Source of the DNA: Burkholderiales bacterium
GTDB lineage: Bacteria; Pseudomonadota; Gammaproteobacteria; Burkholderiales; Burkholderiaceae_C
Direction of reading: 5' to 3'
DNA length: 64,000 bases
Assembly: GCA_016213205.1 (NCBI GenBank)
Contig: JACRAZ010000107.1
Span: 87,158-151,157, forward strand
Of this stretch, positions 42,872 through 52,110 are shown piece by piece. A model generated the notes under the pieces. It saw only the letters and a list, made by a program, of their open reading frames with translations. It searched no databases and had not been told where the DNA came from. Positions within the stretch are counted from its first letter, which is position 1, and each line of letters starts with the position of its first letter. The position numbers and the translations under genes were made by a program.

Positions 42872-44344
42872 TCAGCCCAGCGGCACGGGCACGAACAGGC
42901 GATCGCCGTCGCGCCACACCAGCAGCGCCACGCTCTTGGGCTTGCCCTCGAGCACGCGGCGGATGTCGTCCACCGTCTGCACCGGCTTGCCGTTGATCGC
43001 CATCACCACGTCGCCCTGTTCCAGGCCGGCGCGGGCCGCGGCGCCCTGCGCGCCCTGCACCAGCAAGCCGCTGTCCAGGCGCGCCTGCTGGCGTTCCTCC
43101 CGCGTGAGCGGGCGCAGGGCCAGGCCCAGGCGGCCTGGCTCGGTGCCGCTGGCCGCGTCGGCCACTGTTTCGTTCTCGGCCCGTGCGCTGCCCAGTGTCA
43201 CCGTGAGCTCGCGCTCGGCCTGTTCACGCCACACCTTGAGCTTGACCTTCTCGCCCGGCGTGGCCTGACCGATGCGGGCCGAAACCGAGCCCGCCTGCGC
43301 CATGGCCTCGCCATCGATCGCGAGGATCACGTCGCCCGCCTTCAGCCCGGCGGCTGCGGCCGGGCTCTTGGGATCGACAGAGGCCACCAGCGCGCCGTCG
43401 GGCCGCTTCAGGCCGAAGGACTCGGCCAGGTGCTGGTTCAGGTCCTGCACCTGCACGCCCATGCGCGCATGCTGCGCGCGGCCGGTGGCCACGATCTGGT
43501 CGCGCACCTTCAGCGCCACGTCGATCGGGATCGCGAAGCTCACGCCCTGGAAGCCCCCGGTGCGCGAGTAGATCTGCGCATTGATGCCCACCACATTGCC
43601 CGCGGCATCGAACAGCGGGCCGCCGGAGTTGCCCGGGTTCACCGCCGCATCGGTCTGGATGAAGGGCACGAAGGCATCACCCGGCAACGAACGGCCCTTG
43701 GCACTGACGATGCCCGAAGTGGCCGTCTGCTCCAGGCCATAGGGGGCGCCAATGGCCAGCACATAGTCGCCCACCATCAGCGACTTCGGGTCGCCCAGGC
43801 GCACCGTGGGCAGGCCTTTCGCATCGATGCGCAGCACGGCGATGTCGGTGGTCGAATCCGAGCCCAGCACCTTGGCCGCGTACTCGCGGCGGTCGGCCAG
43901 GCGCACGGTGACCTCCTTCGCGTCGCGCACCACGTGGGCGTTGGTCAGGATCAGGCCATCGGCCGAGACGATGAAGCCCGAGCCCTGGCCCTTGAACGGC
44001 TGCGCGCTGGGCGCGCCGCGCCAGCCGGGCATGCCGCGGAACAGGCGCTCCATCGGCTCGGCGTCCTCGTTGCTGGTCTTGCGCAGGCCCTCGACCGTGA
44101 CACCCACCACCGCGGGCCCGAACTGCTGCACGATGGCGCGGTAGTTCGGTGCAGTGCCCGCCGGCAACTGCGGCAACGGCGCCACCGCGGTGGCGGCGGC
44201 GGCGGCCACCGGCGTGGTGGCTGCCGGCGGCGCGGCGGTCTGCTTCTTGAACCAGGGCAGGTCGATCGCGCCGGCGGTCGTCACCGCGGCGAGGCCGCCG
44301 CCCAGCAGGGCCCAGGCCAGGGGATTGAGGTGGCGGGTGTTCAT
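42872..44344 (-). CDS. Periplasmic Do-family serine protease (DegP/MucD-like)
   Basis: 490 residues. N-terminal hydrophobic segment (LAWALLGGGLAAVTTAGAID) then an Ala/Pro linker. The catalytic triad is His137 (TNAHVV), Asp167 (TTDIAVL) and Ser240 (NPGNSGGPLFD). Two PDZ domains follow at about 290-380 and 400-485. It cleans up misfolded envelope proteins. ATG 44344 has AGGAG at a good distance. Three 11-base-spaced direct repeats 54 bases upstream look like a response-regulator site, suggesting stress control. Confidence 0.93.
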   Translation of the reverse strand: MNTRHLNPLAWALLGGGLAAVTTAGAIDLPWFKKQTAAPPAATTPVAAAAATAVAPLPQLPAGTAPNYRAIVQQFGPAVVGVTVEGLRKTSNEDAEPMERLFRGMPGWRGAPSAQPFKGQGSGFIVSADGLILTNAHVVRDAKEVTVRLADRREYAAKVLGSDSTTDIAVLRIDAKGLPTVRLGDPKSLMVGDYVLAIGAPYGLEQTATSGIVSAKGRSLPGDAFVPFIQTDAAVNPGNSGGPLFDAAGNVVGINAQIYSRTGGFQGVSFAIPIDVALKVRDQIVATGRAQHARMGVQVQDLNQHLAESFGLKRPDGALVASVDPKSPAAAAGLKAGDVILAIDGEAMAQAGSVSARIGQATPGEKVKLKVWREQAERELTVTLGSARAENETVADAASGTEPGRLGLALRPLTREERQQARLDSGLLVQGAQGAAARAGLEQGDVVMAINGKPVQTVDDIRRVLEGKPKSVALLVWRDGDRLFVPVPLG

Positions 44345-44397
44345 GTGTGTGGCTCCTTGCAGTGCCATGGGGATGGCCGGGAGTCTGTGCTGCACAC

Positions 44398-44424
44398 ATG
44401 AGCGCTCGATGAGCGCTGGATGAG
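44398..44424 (-). promoter_or_regulatory. Three direct repeats at 11-bp spacing upstream of the Do protease
   Basis: On the minus strand CTCAT occurs three times at exactly 11-base intervals (with CCAGCG and CGAGCG between them). Tandem repeats of about one helical turn are how OmpR/PhoB-type response regulators bind. On the plus strand the copies are ATGAG at 44398, 44409 and 44420. Confidence 0.6.
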
Positions 44425-44430
44425 GCGAAG

Positions 44431-44466
44431 ATTAAGGCGGCCGGGGCTCACGCCACGCCGGCCGCG
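44431..44466 (-). terminator. Probable terminator of the H-NS-like gene
   Basis: On the minus strand GCGGCCGG and CCGGCCGC form an 8-base stem around a 13-base loop, followed by CTTAATCTT, a weakly T-rich tail. Located about 15 bases after the stop codon of the H-NS-like gene. Confidence 0.5.
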
Positions 44467-44479
44467 CTTGTTTGCGGTA

Positions 44480-44848
44480 TCAGACCTTGAAGTCTTCCGG
44501 CTTCTTGCCGGCTTCGAGCGCGGCGCGGAACCACTTGGGCTGCGAGCCCCGGCCGGTCCAGGTGTTGCCGGCGTCGTCACGGTATTTCACGGGCACGGTG
44601 CCCTTCTTGGCGCCACGCGGCTTCGCGCCGGCGGCAGCGCCCTTTGCGGCAGCCTTGGGCTTGCCGGCCTGGGGCGTGGACTTGGCCGCACGGCCACCAA
44701 AGCCCAGTTCGGCAGCGGTGATGCCATAGTGGGCAATGGCTTCCTTGATCCGGTCGATGACACCCGACTTCTCATGATTGCGGATCGCATCGGCTTCGCG
44801 TTGCAGGGCGTCGATCTGCTTTTGAATCTGGGCCAGTGTCTTTGCCAT
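44480..44848 (-). CDS. H-NS family nucleoid-associated protein
   Basis: 122 residues. The N-terminal helix LAQIQKQIDALQREADAIRN is the dimerisation coil; residues 50-80 form an Ala/Lys/Pro-rich linker; the C-terminal DNA-binding domain has YRDDAGNTWTGRGSQPKWF and LEAGKKPEDFKV, with the TWTGRG loop that reads AT-rich minor grooves. Such proteins silence AT-rich, often acquired, DNA. Typical of short Burkholderiales H-NS (Bv3F-like). A GCTTTATGCT patch about 30 bases upstream may be the -10 region. Confidence 0.93.
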   Translation of the reverse strand: MAKTLAQIQKQIDALQREADAIRNHEKSGVIDRIKEAIAHYGITAAELGFGGRAAKSTPQAGKPKAAAKGAAAGAKPRGAKKGTVPVKYRDDAGNTWTGRGSQPKWFRAALEAGKKPEDFKV

Positions 44849-44944
44849 GGACTTTCTACTTCAAAGGTTGGAAAGTCGGGAGCATAAAGCAAATTCGAAT
44901 GGTTCCCGGCTTTGCCACCCCCTTACGACCTGAAACACGCACCC

Positions 44945-46411
44945 ATGGACATGGACCTTACCGGCCTCGAGGCCACGCGCCTGCGCCAACTGATCGGCGC
45001 CCGCCAGCTCTCGCCGGTTGAACTGCTGCAAGCCTGCATCCGCCGCATCGAAGCCTTCGACCCGGCCGTCAACGCCCTTTGCGCCAAAGCCTTCGAGGCC
45101 GCGCTCGCGGCCGCGCGCGCAGCCGAGGCGGCGGTGATGGCCGGCCACGCACTCGGGCCATTGCATGGCCTGCCGGTGGGCATCAAAGACCTGGAAGACA
45201 CCGCCGGCCTGCGCACCACCTATGGCAACACCGCCTACCGCAACCATGTGCCCAGCCACGATGCCCTGGTGGTGCAGCGCTTGCGCGCGGCGGGCGCCAT
45301 CGTCACCGCCAAGACCAATACACCCGACATGGGCGCGGGAGCCAACACGCGCAATGCGGTCTGGGGCGCCACCGGCAACCCTTTCGACCCCACGCTGAAC
45401 GCGGGCGGCTCCTCCGGCGGCTCGGCGGTGGCGCTGGCGCTGGACATGCTGCCGCTGGCCACCGGCTCCGACCTCGGTGGCTCGCTGCGCATCCCGGCCG
45501 CGCTGTGTGGCGTGGTGGGCTTCCGGCCTTCGCCGGGCGTGGTGCCCAGCGAAAGCCGGCCGCTCGGTTTCAACCCCTTGCCGGTGCTGGGGCCGATGGC
45601 ACGGTCGGTGGCCGACCTGGCGCTGATGCTGCAGGCCATGAGCGGCTTCGACGCGCGCGACCCCTGGTCCGGCGCGCAGCCCGTGCTGCCCCCGATGCCG
45701 GACCTGGCGCAGCTCTCGGTCGGCTTCACCGAAGACTTCGGGCAATGCGCGGTGGACGAGGACATCCGCCGCGTGTTCCGCGACCGCATCGGCCGGCTGG
45801 CACCGCACCTGGGGCGCTGCGAGCCGGTGACGCTGGCCCTGGGTGACGCCGACCGCGCGTTCGACATCCTGCGTGCCGAGAGCTACCTCGCGGTGCACCT
45901 GGACACCTGGCGCCGCGCGCCCGAGAGCCTGTCGCCCAACGTGCGGGCCAACCTCGAACTGGCCGATCGCTTCACGCTCGCCGACCGGGCCTGGGCGCAT
46001 GCCGAGCAGACCCGCCTGCAGCGTGCGCTGTCGGCCGCGCTCGAGCACCACGACCTGATCCTCGCGCCGGTGACACCGGTGTCGCCCTTCCCCTGGACAC
46101 AGCTGTATGCCGAGCAGGTGCAGGGCCAGCCGATGCGCAACTACTACCACTGGCTGTCCCTGACCTACGTGATCACCTTGTCCACCCACCCGGCGCTGGC
46201 CCTGCCCTGCGGGCGTGACGAACGCGGCCTGCCCTTCGGGCTGCAACTGGTGGGCCGGCTGCATGGCGATGCGGCGTTGCTGGGTGCGGCGCAGGCGCTC
46301 GAGGCGCTGTGTGCGGGCGACGCGGTGATGGCGCGGCCGCGGCCCGTGCTCGAGCCACTGCGCCAGCCGCAGCCGGCCTTGAAGTCCATCGTCACCCACC
46401 CGCCGCAGTGA
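44945..46411 (+). CDS. Amidase (amidase signature family)
   Basis: 488 residues. The Ser-Ser-Lys triad is visible: Lys81 in LHGLPVGIKDLED, a cis-Ser in NAGGSSGGSAVALA (about residues 156-157), and the nucleophile Ser180 in GSDLGGSLRIPAA. It could be a specific amidase or an uncharacterised GatA paralogue, but no gatB/C is adjacent. The last four bases overlap a possible upstream start for the following oxidase gene, so the pair may be an operon. Confidence 0.9.
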   Translation: MDMDLTGLEATRLRQLIGARQLSPVELLQACIRRIEAFDPAVNALCAKAFEAALAAARAAEAAVMAGHALGPLHGLPVGIKDLEDTAGLRTTYGNTAYRNHVPSHDALVVQRLRAAGAIVTAKTNTPDMGAGANTRNAVWGATGNPFDPTLNAGGSSGGSAVALALDMLPLATGSDLGGSLRIPAALCGVVGFRPSPGVVPSESRPLGFNPLPVLGPMARSVADLALMLQAMSGFDARDPWSGAQPVLPPMPDLAQLSVGFTEDFGQCAVDEDIRRVFRDRIGRLAPHLGRCEPVTLALGDADRAFDILRAESYLAVHLDTWRRAPESLSPNVRANLELADRFTLADRAWAHAEQTRLQRALSAALEHHDLILAPVTPVSPFPWTQLYAEQVQGQPMRNYYHWLSLTYVITLSTHPALALPCGRDERGLPFGLQLVGRLHGDAALLGAAQALEALCAGDAVMARPRPVLEPLRQPQPALKSIVTHPPQ

Positions 46412-46440
46412 GCGGCCCGACGCCGGCCTGCCCCGCAGCC

Positions 46441-47571
46441 ATGGACACCCCCCACCTCGACGTGGTGATCGTCGGCGCCGGCATCGCCGGCGCCGCGCTG
46501 GCCTGGCACCTGGCCCCGCGCGCCCGCGTGCTGCTGCTCGAGCGCGAAGCGCAGCCTGGCCAGCACAGCACCGGCCGCAGCGCCGCGATGTTCATGGAAA
46601 GTTACGGCCCGCCGCAGGCGCGCGCCCTCACCCGTGCCAGCCGGGGCTTCTACGAACACCCGCCGGCGGGCTTTGCCGAGCCTGCGCTGCTGGCCCCGCG
46701 CGGTGTGCTGTACGCCGCCTGGGCCGGCCAGGAAGCCGCCCTGGCCCGGCTGCAGGCCACGCTGGGCGACAGTGGCGCGCGGGTCGAGCCGGTGGGGGCT
46801 GCCGAGGCGCTGCGCCGGGTGCCGGTGCTGCGCGCCGAGGGGCTGCTGGGGGCGCTGGCCGAGCCGGCGGCGATGGACATCGACGTGAACGCGCTGCACC
46901 AGGGCTTCCTGCGCGGCGCGCGGCGCGCCGGCGCGCTGCTGCGCTGCGGTGCCGAGCTGCTGCAGGCAAGGCGCGAGGCCGGCGCCTGGACGCTCACTTT
47001 GGACGATGGCCAAACGCTGCGCAGCACCACCCTCGTGAATGCCGCCGGCGCCTGGGCCGACACCGTGGCCCAGCGCGCGGGCGCTCGCCCGCTGGGCCTG
47101 CAGCCGATGCGGCGCAGCGCCTTCAGCTTTGCACCGCCCGCGGGCCTGGATTGCCGCGCCTGGCCTGCCGTGGTGGCGGCCGACGAGGGCTGGTACTTCA
47201 AGCCCGATGCCGGCCAGCTGCTGGGCAGCCCGGCCAACGCCGACCCACAGGCCGCGCAGGACGTGCAGCCGCAGGAACTGGACATCGCGCTGGGCATCGA
47301 TGGCATCCAGCGCCACACCACGCTCCAGATCCGCCGGCCGCAGCGCTGCTGGGCCGGCCTGCGCACCTTTGCGCCCGATGGCGAGCTGGTGATCGGCTGG
47401 GATGCCGCGGTGGAGGGCTTCTTCTGGCTCGCCGGCCAGGGTGGCTACGGCATCCAGAGTGCGGCCGCGGCCGGCGCACTGGCCGCGGCGCTGTGGCTGG
47501 GCGAGGCGTTGCCGCAGGCGCTGGCCGCCGAGGGGGTCGATCCGGACCGAATGTCGCCGCGGCGGCTTTGA
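46441..47571 (+). CDS. FAD-dependent oxidoreductase (DAO/glycine oxidase-like)
   Basis: 376 residues. FAD motif VIVGAGIAGAALAWHLAPRA at the N-terminus, then the second FAD-contact segment and the C-terminal FWLAGQGGYGIQSAAAAGAL, typical of DadA/glycine oxidase relatives. Oxidises an amino acid or amine; substrate unknown. ATG 46441 is chosen, though a GTG at 46408 overlapping the amidase stop is also in frame. Adjacent amidase and oxidase may act in sequence on the same compound (amide to amino acid, then oxidation); this is inference. Confidence 0.88.
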   Translation: MDTPHLDVVIVGAGIAGAALAWHLAPRARVLLLEREAQPGQHSTGRSAAMFMESYGPPQARALTRASRGFYEHPPAGFAEPALLAPRGVLYAAWAGQEAALARLQATLGDSGARVEPVGAAEALRRVPVLRAEGLLGALAEPAAMDIDVNALHQGFLRGARRAGALLRCGAELLQARREAGAWTLTLDDGQTLRSTTLVNAAGAWADTVAQRAGARPLGLQPMRRSAFSFAPPAGLDCRAWPAVVAADEGWYFKPDAGQLLGSPANADPQAAQDVQPQELDIALGIDGIQRHTTLQIRRPQRCWAGLRTFAPDGELVIGWDAAVEGFFWLAGQGGYGIQSAAAAGALAAALWLGEALPQALAAEGVDPDRMSPRRL

Positions 47572-47596
47572 GTGTGGCGCGGTACCGGCCTGGGGG

Positions 47597-49525
47597 TCAG
47601 CGCACCGCGCCGCGGCTGCGTTCCAGCACCGCGGCACTGGCGCGGTGGCTTTGCGCCCAGTCGGCGAACTGCTGCGCGTCGAGCGCCGGGCTGTACAGGT
47701 AGCCCTGGCCGAAGTTGCAGCCCAGGCGGGCGAGCATCTGGTGCTGGGCTTCGGTTTCGACACCCTCGGCCACCACCTGCAGGTCCAGCGCATGGGCCAT
47801 CGACACGGCGGCCTCGACGATGGCCAGGTCCCCCCGGTCGGCGGGCAGGTCACGCACGAAACTGCGATCGATCTTGATCTTGGCCGCCGGCAGCCGCTTC
47901 AGGTAGGACAGCGAGGACAGGCCGGTGCCGAAATCGTCGATGCCGATGCGCACGCCACGGTCGCGCAGGGCGCAGAGCAGGCGGATGTTGTCCTCCACGT
48001 CCTCCACCAGGGTGTGCTCGGTGAGCTCGATCTCCAGCAGTGCCGGGTTGCATCCGGACTGGGACACCGCCTGCTCGAACTGCTGCAGCAGCCGGCCGCC
48101 CTGCAGCTGGCGTGCCGAGACGTTGACGGCCACCGGCAGCGGTGCCAGGCCCTGCGCGGCCCAACGCCCGAGTTGCGACGCGGCCTCGATGAGCACCCAT
48201 CCGCCCAGCTCGACGATCAGGCTCGAGCGCTCGGCCACCGCGATGAACTGGGCCGGCGGCACCAGGCCGCGTTCGGGGTGACGCCAGCGCAGCAGCGCCT
48301 CGGCGCCCACGAGCTGGCCGCTGGCCAGATCGACCACCGGCTGGTAGTGCAGGCGCAGCTGGCCCTCGCGCAACGCCAGGCGCAGCTCGCTCTCGATGCG
48401 CAGCCGCTGCTCGTTGAGTTCACGCAGGCCGGCGTGGAACACCACCACCTGGTTCTTGCCGCTGGTCTTGGCGTGGTACATCGCCATGTCGGACGCCAGC
48501 AGCACCTCTTCGGCGCGCAGCCCGTCATTCGGGTAACGCGCCACGCCGATGCTGCCGACCAGCCGGGTGTCGATGCCCTCGATCGTGACCGAGCCGCTGA
48601 GCACCTGGCGCGCCAGGTTCCCGTAACGTGCGGGATCACGGAAGCCTTGCTGGCACGGGCAGATGATGACGAACTCGTCGCCACCGAACCGGTAGGCGCG
48701 CGCGCCGGGCTGCAGGGCCTGCTTCAGGCGCTGTGCCACCAGGCGCAGCACCTCGTCGCCGATGTGGTGGCCCAACGTGTCGTTGATGGCCTTGAAGTCG
48801 TCCAGGTCGAGCGTGACGATCGAGAACCCCTGCGCGCGGGCCTGTGCCTCGGCCAGGTAATCCGCCAGGTGTTCCTGCGCCGCATGGCGGTTGTACAGGC
48901 CGGTCACCGGGTCGAGGTAGGCCAGCTCGTCGAGCCGCCGCTCCACCTGGTCCACATCGCGCCGCACGCCCACGGCCAGCAGGTAGGCCAGCAGCATCGC
49001 GCAGGCCGAGGCGGCGACCGTGACGCCACCAAACAGCCAGGCCCGGCGCGACAGCGGCTGCAGCGGCACCTCGAATCGGATGCGACCCAGCTCGGTGCCG
49101 GCGTTCTCGATGCGTTCGGTGACCACCAGCTGCTCGCCGGCGATCACGTGGCCGGACGTCAGCGCAAGGCTGCTGCTCGGCAGCGGTTCTGACAATGGCG
49201 CCGATCGCTGGTACTCGGCAAACCAGCGCCCCGCGTGGTCGAACACCGTGGCCCGCTGCACGCCGGGCGACCGCTCCAGGCTCTGCAGCATCTCGGCGGC
49301 GGCCTGCTTGTCGCGGAACATCACCGCCGCGCCGAGGTTGGCCGCGATCACGCGGGCCTGGATCGTGGTCTCGTCGATCAGGCCGTCACGGGCCTGCAGG
49401 TAGGTCACCACATTGAGCACGCTGCCGATCAGCAGCAGCGTGATCGCCGCGGCCGCCAGGGCCAGCCGCGTGAGACGCGCGCCAAGCGCCCCCCCGGCAG
49501 CGCGGGCGCGAAGCGGTGTCTTCAT
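47597..49525 (-). CDS. CHASE8-GGDEF-EAL protein (cyclic-di-GMP cyclase/phosphodiesterase)
   Basis: 642 residues. Two membrane helices (about 18-40 and 165-185) flank a periplasmic CHASE8 domain (AANLGAAVMFRDKQAAAEML). GGDEF is intact at 281-285 and EAL is at 409-411, with IDDFGTG further on, so both active sites appear complete. The product-inhibition RxxD motif five residues ahead of GGDEF is missing. The start overlaps the stop of the YfiR gene by four bases. YfiN of Pseudomonas is the CHASE8-GGDEF relative; the EAL half is extra. Confidence 0.9.
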   Translation of the reverse strand: MKTPLRARAAGGALGARLTRLALAAAAITLLLIGSVLNVVTYLQARDGLIDETTIQARVIAANLGAAVMFRDKQAAAEMLQSLERSPGVQRATVFDHAGRWFAEYQRSAPLSEPLPSSSLALTSGHVIAGEQLVVTERIENAGTELGRIRFEVPLQPLSRRAWLFGGVTVAASACAMLLAYLLAVGVRRDVDQVERRLDELAYLDPVTGLYNRHAAQEHLADYLAEAQARAQGFSIVTLDLDDFKAINDTLGHHIGDEVLRLVAQRLKQALQPGARAYRFGGDEFVIICPCQQGFRDPARYGNLARQVLSGSVTIEGIDTRLVGSIGVARYPNDGLRAEEVLLASDMAMYHAKTSGKNQVVVFHAGLRELNEQRLRIESELRLALREGQLRLHYQPVVDLASGQLVGAEALLRWRHPERGLVPPAQFIAVAERSSLIVELGGWVLIEAASQLGRWAAQGLAPLPVAVNVSARQLQGGRLLQQFEQAVSQSGCNPALLEIELTEHTLVEDVEDNIRLLCALRDRGVRIGIDDFGTGLSSLSYLKRLPAAKIKIDRSFVRDLPADRGDLAIVEAAVSMAHALDLQVVAEGVETEAQHQMLARLGCNFGQGYLYSPALDAQQFADWAQSHRASAAVLERSRGAVR

Positions 49526-50097
49526 TCGCGCACCACCCGGGCCAGGCGCAGCACCTTCGAGCTCAGCTGCAGGCGTAGCTGGCGGGCCAGTTCCATGTTG
49601 ATGTCGAACATCTGCCGCTGGCCGATGCTGCGCAGCGCGATCACCACGCCGGCCTCGTCGGCCCGGGCGCCGTCGCCGATGGTCAGCACCGGCATGCCCG
49701 GGCCCACGCGCGTGGCGGGCAGCCTGGCCACGCCGTCTTCCAGCACCCAGGCCTGGCAGCCGCGCAGGGCATCCGTCGTCGCGGCATCACGCAGTTCCAG
49801 CCGTCGCTGGCGCACCAGGCGCTGCTCCAGCAACTGCAGGTGCGGCCACAGCGGCGCCGCGCGGTCGGCACACATCAGCAGCGGCGCGGTCGGTGTCGGC
49901 TCGGCCTCGGCCGGCCACTCCACGAACTGCAGCAGGTTGAAGATGATGGCCGCCTTCAGCGGCAGCTCGTCCAGCGCCGGCGCACGCAGCGGCCAGGCCA
50001 GCGCCACCAGCGCCAGCCCGGCCCGCAGCCAGGCACAGCCGCGCGGCCAATCGGCCGGCCGTGGCCAGGTGCGGGTGCGCGGGTTGCGGCGTTGCAC
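49522..50097 (-). CDS. YfiR family periplasmic protein (DUF4154)
   Basis: 191 residues. N-terminal region to about 42 is a long signal peptide (ALVALAWPLRAPA), then the DUF4154 core KAAIIFNLLQFVEWP and a cysteine pair (LLMCADRA, LRGCQAWVLED), the redox-sensitive type seen in YfiR. YfiR proteins bind and inhibit CHASE8 cyclases in the periplasm. Sits between the TonB receptor and the cyclase gene; overlaps the latter by four bases. Direct binding to its neighbour is inference. Confidence 0.85.
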   Translation of the reverse strand: MQRRNPRTRTWPRPADWPRGCAWLRAGLALVALAWPLRAPALDELPLKAAIIFNLLQFVEWPAEAEPTPTAPLLMCADRAAPLWPHLQLLEQRLVRQRRLELRDAATTDALRGCQAWVLEDGVARLPATRVGPGMPVLTIGDGARADEAGVVIALRSIGQRQMFDINMELARQLRLQLSSKVLRLARVVRE

Positions 50098-50106
50098 GGC
50101 GCGCGC

Positions 50107-52110
50107 TCAGGCACCAAAGGGCCAATCCAGTTCCAGCCGCCAGCTGCGCCGCGGCTGCGGCACGGTGGGCAGCCATTGCGTATCGGGGCCAGGGTCGCGG
50201 GCGTCGCGGTCCAGCGCGTTGCGCAGCGAGAACTGCACCCGCGCACCCAGTGCCGGCAGCGGGCCGCTGAGCGTGAGGTTCAGCAGCGCATGCCCGGCGG
50301 CGGCGCCCCGGCGCGACACCGCCGCGAACTCGGTGCCCAGCCGCCACTGCGCCGCCAGCGGCACGATGGCCGTGCCCTTGAGCATGCGGCGCGGGTAGAG
50401 CATCGGCCCGCTCACGGCCGTGTGCGAGAGGTCCTGGTTCAGGCTGGCGTTGAGCCGCCAGCGCAGGGCACCACGCACATGCTCGAGTTCGAGCTCGGCG
50501 CCGCGCGCGCCAAAGGCGCCGGCGTTGTCGAAGCGGAAGCGGTCGCTGGCGTCGTCGTATCCCAGGATCAGCAGGCCGCTGGCGCGGTTGCGGTACAGCG
50601 AGCCGGACCAGCGCCACGCCGGCGCGGGCAGCCACTCCACGCTGAGCTCGTCGCCGCGCACGCGCTCGGGCCGCAGGCCTGGGTTGAGCTGGTAGCCGGC
50701 CGGGATGTCCACCGCGTAGAAAGCCTCGTAGGCGTTCGGCGCGCGGAAGCTGCGGCCGTGGATCGCCTTCACGCTCCAGGCCGCATCGGGGCGCCAGGCC
50801 AACGCGATACGTGGGCTGCTGGCATGGCCGCCGCCGCTGACCTCGTCGATGCGGGCACCCAGGTGCAGGGTCCAGTGCTCGAGGAGCTTCCACTGGTCCT
50901 CGCCGAACAGCGCACCACGGTCCCGGCTGCGCCGGTCGTCCAGGTAGCGCTCGGTGCCGGGCCGCAGGTCGAAGTTCTGCTGCGTCAGGTCCCAGGCGCG
51001 CTGCCATTCGGCGCCGACCACCAGCCGGTGGCCGGCGACGCGGGTGCTGGTGAGGCGGGCCTCCAGGCCCCACCAGCGGCCGCGACCGACATCCCGGTTG
51101 ACGGTGAGCGGCGGGTAGTCGAACAGGTAGTCGCCCAGGAACCGGTAGCTGCCCGCCTGCACGCGGGCGGTGAATTGCTCGCCGCGGCCCAGCGTCTGCT
51201 CGAACTGCAGGCTCGCGAGCGTGAGCGTGTCGCGAAACCGGGGCAAGGGGTCCCCGAACACCTGGCCGGCCACGTAGGGCGAGCCCTTGAGCCGGTCCAC
51301 ATGCGACAGGCTGGCGGTCCAGGGGCCGTGGTCCCAGCGTGCATACAGCGCACTGCGACGTTCCGGATCGAGCCCGGCGATGGCGGGTGCGCCGGGCGCT
51401 TCGGCGCCGCGGGGGGCCGGCGTGAGGGCCATGCCCACGGGCGCCACCTCGGCCAGGGCCTCGCCGGCTTCCAGGCTGCGCGAGAACGCCAGCTGCCAGC
51501 CGCCCTGCGCGGTGGGCCGCTGCCAGCTGGCGCGCAGGGCACGCAGGCCGTCGCTGCCCAGCGACACGCGGGCATGCGCCTCGGCGCGGCCGGCGGTGGA
51601 GCGGGTGATCACGTTGATGACGCCGAACAGCGCATTGGCCCCGTACACCGCGGAGCCCGGGCCCGACACGAACTCGATGCGTTCCACCAGGTCCAGATCG
51701 ATCGGAAACTCGGTGCCCAGGTAGGCCTGGTCGTACAGCTGGTCGTTGACCCGATTGCCATCCACCAGCAGCAGCACGCGGGTGTTGTAGTCGCCACCGG
51801 CGAAGAAGCCACGCACCCCCAGGTAGTCGTAGGTGCGGTCGCCCGAGGCCACCACGCCCCGCACGCTGCGCAGCGCCTCGGCCAGGGTGCGGTGGCCCAG
51901 GGCCCGGATTTCCTCGTGCGTGATCACGGTCACGGCGGCGGCCGATTCGCTGCGCCGCCCCGCGAACCGCGAGGCGCCCGTCACCTCCATGTCGAGCAAG
52001 GTCGCCAGCGACAGGTCGGCCAGCTCCGGGGCGGTTTGTGCATGGCTCACGCCAGCCAAGCCCGTGCTCATGGCGACGACGCCATGGAAGATCGAACGCC
52101 AATGGCTCAT
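50107..52110 (-). CDS. TonB-dependent outer membrane receptor
   Basis: 667 residues. Signal peptide (HGVVAMSTGLAGVSHAQ), plug domain (VTVITHEEIRALGHRTLAEA, GVRGFFAGGDYNTRVLLLVD, VERIEFVSGPGSAVYGANAL), then a long beta-barrel ending in WRLELDWPFGA, with Phe near the C-terminus. It resembles the colicin/vitamin B12 or heme branch but lacks a B12 riboswitch upstream. First gene of an operon with YfiR and CHASE8-GGDEF-EAL genes. It may sense a substrate and pass the state to the cyclase; this is inference. Confidence 0.88.
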   Translation of the reverse strand: MSHWRSIFHGVVAMSTGLAGVSHAQTAPELADLSLATLLDMEVTGASRFAGRRSESAAAVTVITHEEIRALGHRTLAEALRSVRGVVASGDRTYDYLGVRGFFAGGDYNTRVLLLVDGNRVNDQLYDQAYLGTEFPIDLDLVERIEFVSGPGSAVYGANALFGVINVITRSTAGRAEAHARVSLGSDGLRALRASWQRPTAQGGWQLAFSRSLEAGEALAEVAPVGMALTPAPRGAEAPGAPAIAGLDPERRSALYARWDHGPWTASLSHVDRLKGSPYVAGQVFGDPLPRFRDTLTLASLQFEQTLGRGEQFTARVQAGSYRFLGDYLFDYPPLTVNRDVGRGRWWGLEARLTSTRVAGHRLVVGAEWQRAWDLTQQNFDLRPGTERYLDDRRSRDRGALFGEDQWKLLEHWTLHLGARIDEVSGGGHASSPRIALAWRPDAAWSVKAIHGRSFRAPNAYEAFYAVDIPAGYQLNPGLRPERVRGDELSVEWLPAPAWRWSGSLYRNRASGLLILGYDDASDRFRFDNAGAFGARGAELELEHVRGALRWRLNASLNQDLSHTAVSGPMLYPRRMLKGTAIVPLAAQWRLGTEFAAVSRRGAAAGHALLNLTLSGPLPALGARVQFSLRNALDRDARDPGPDTQWLPTVPQPRRSWRLELDWPFGA

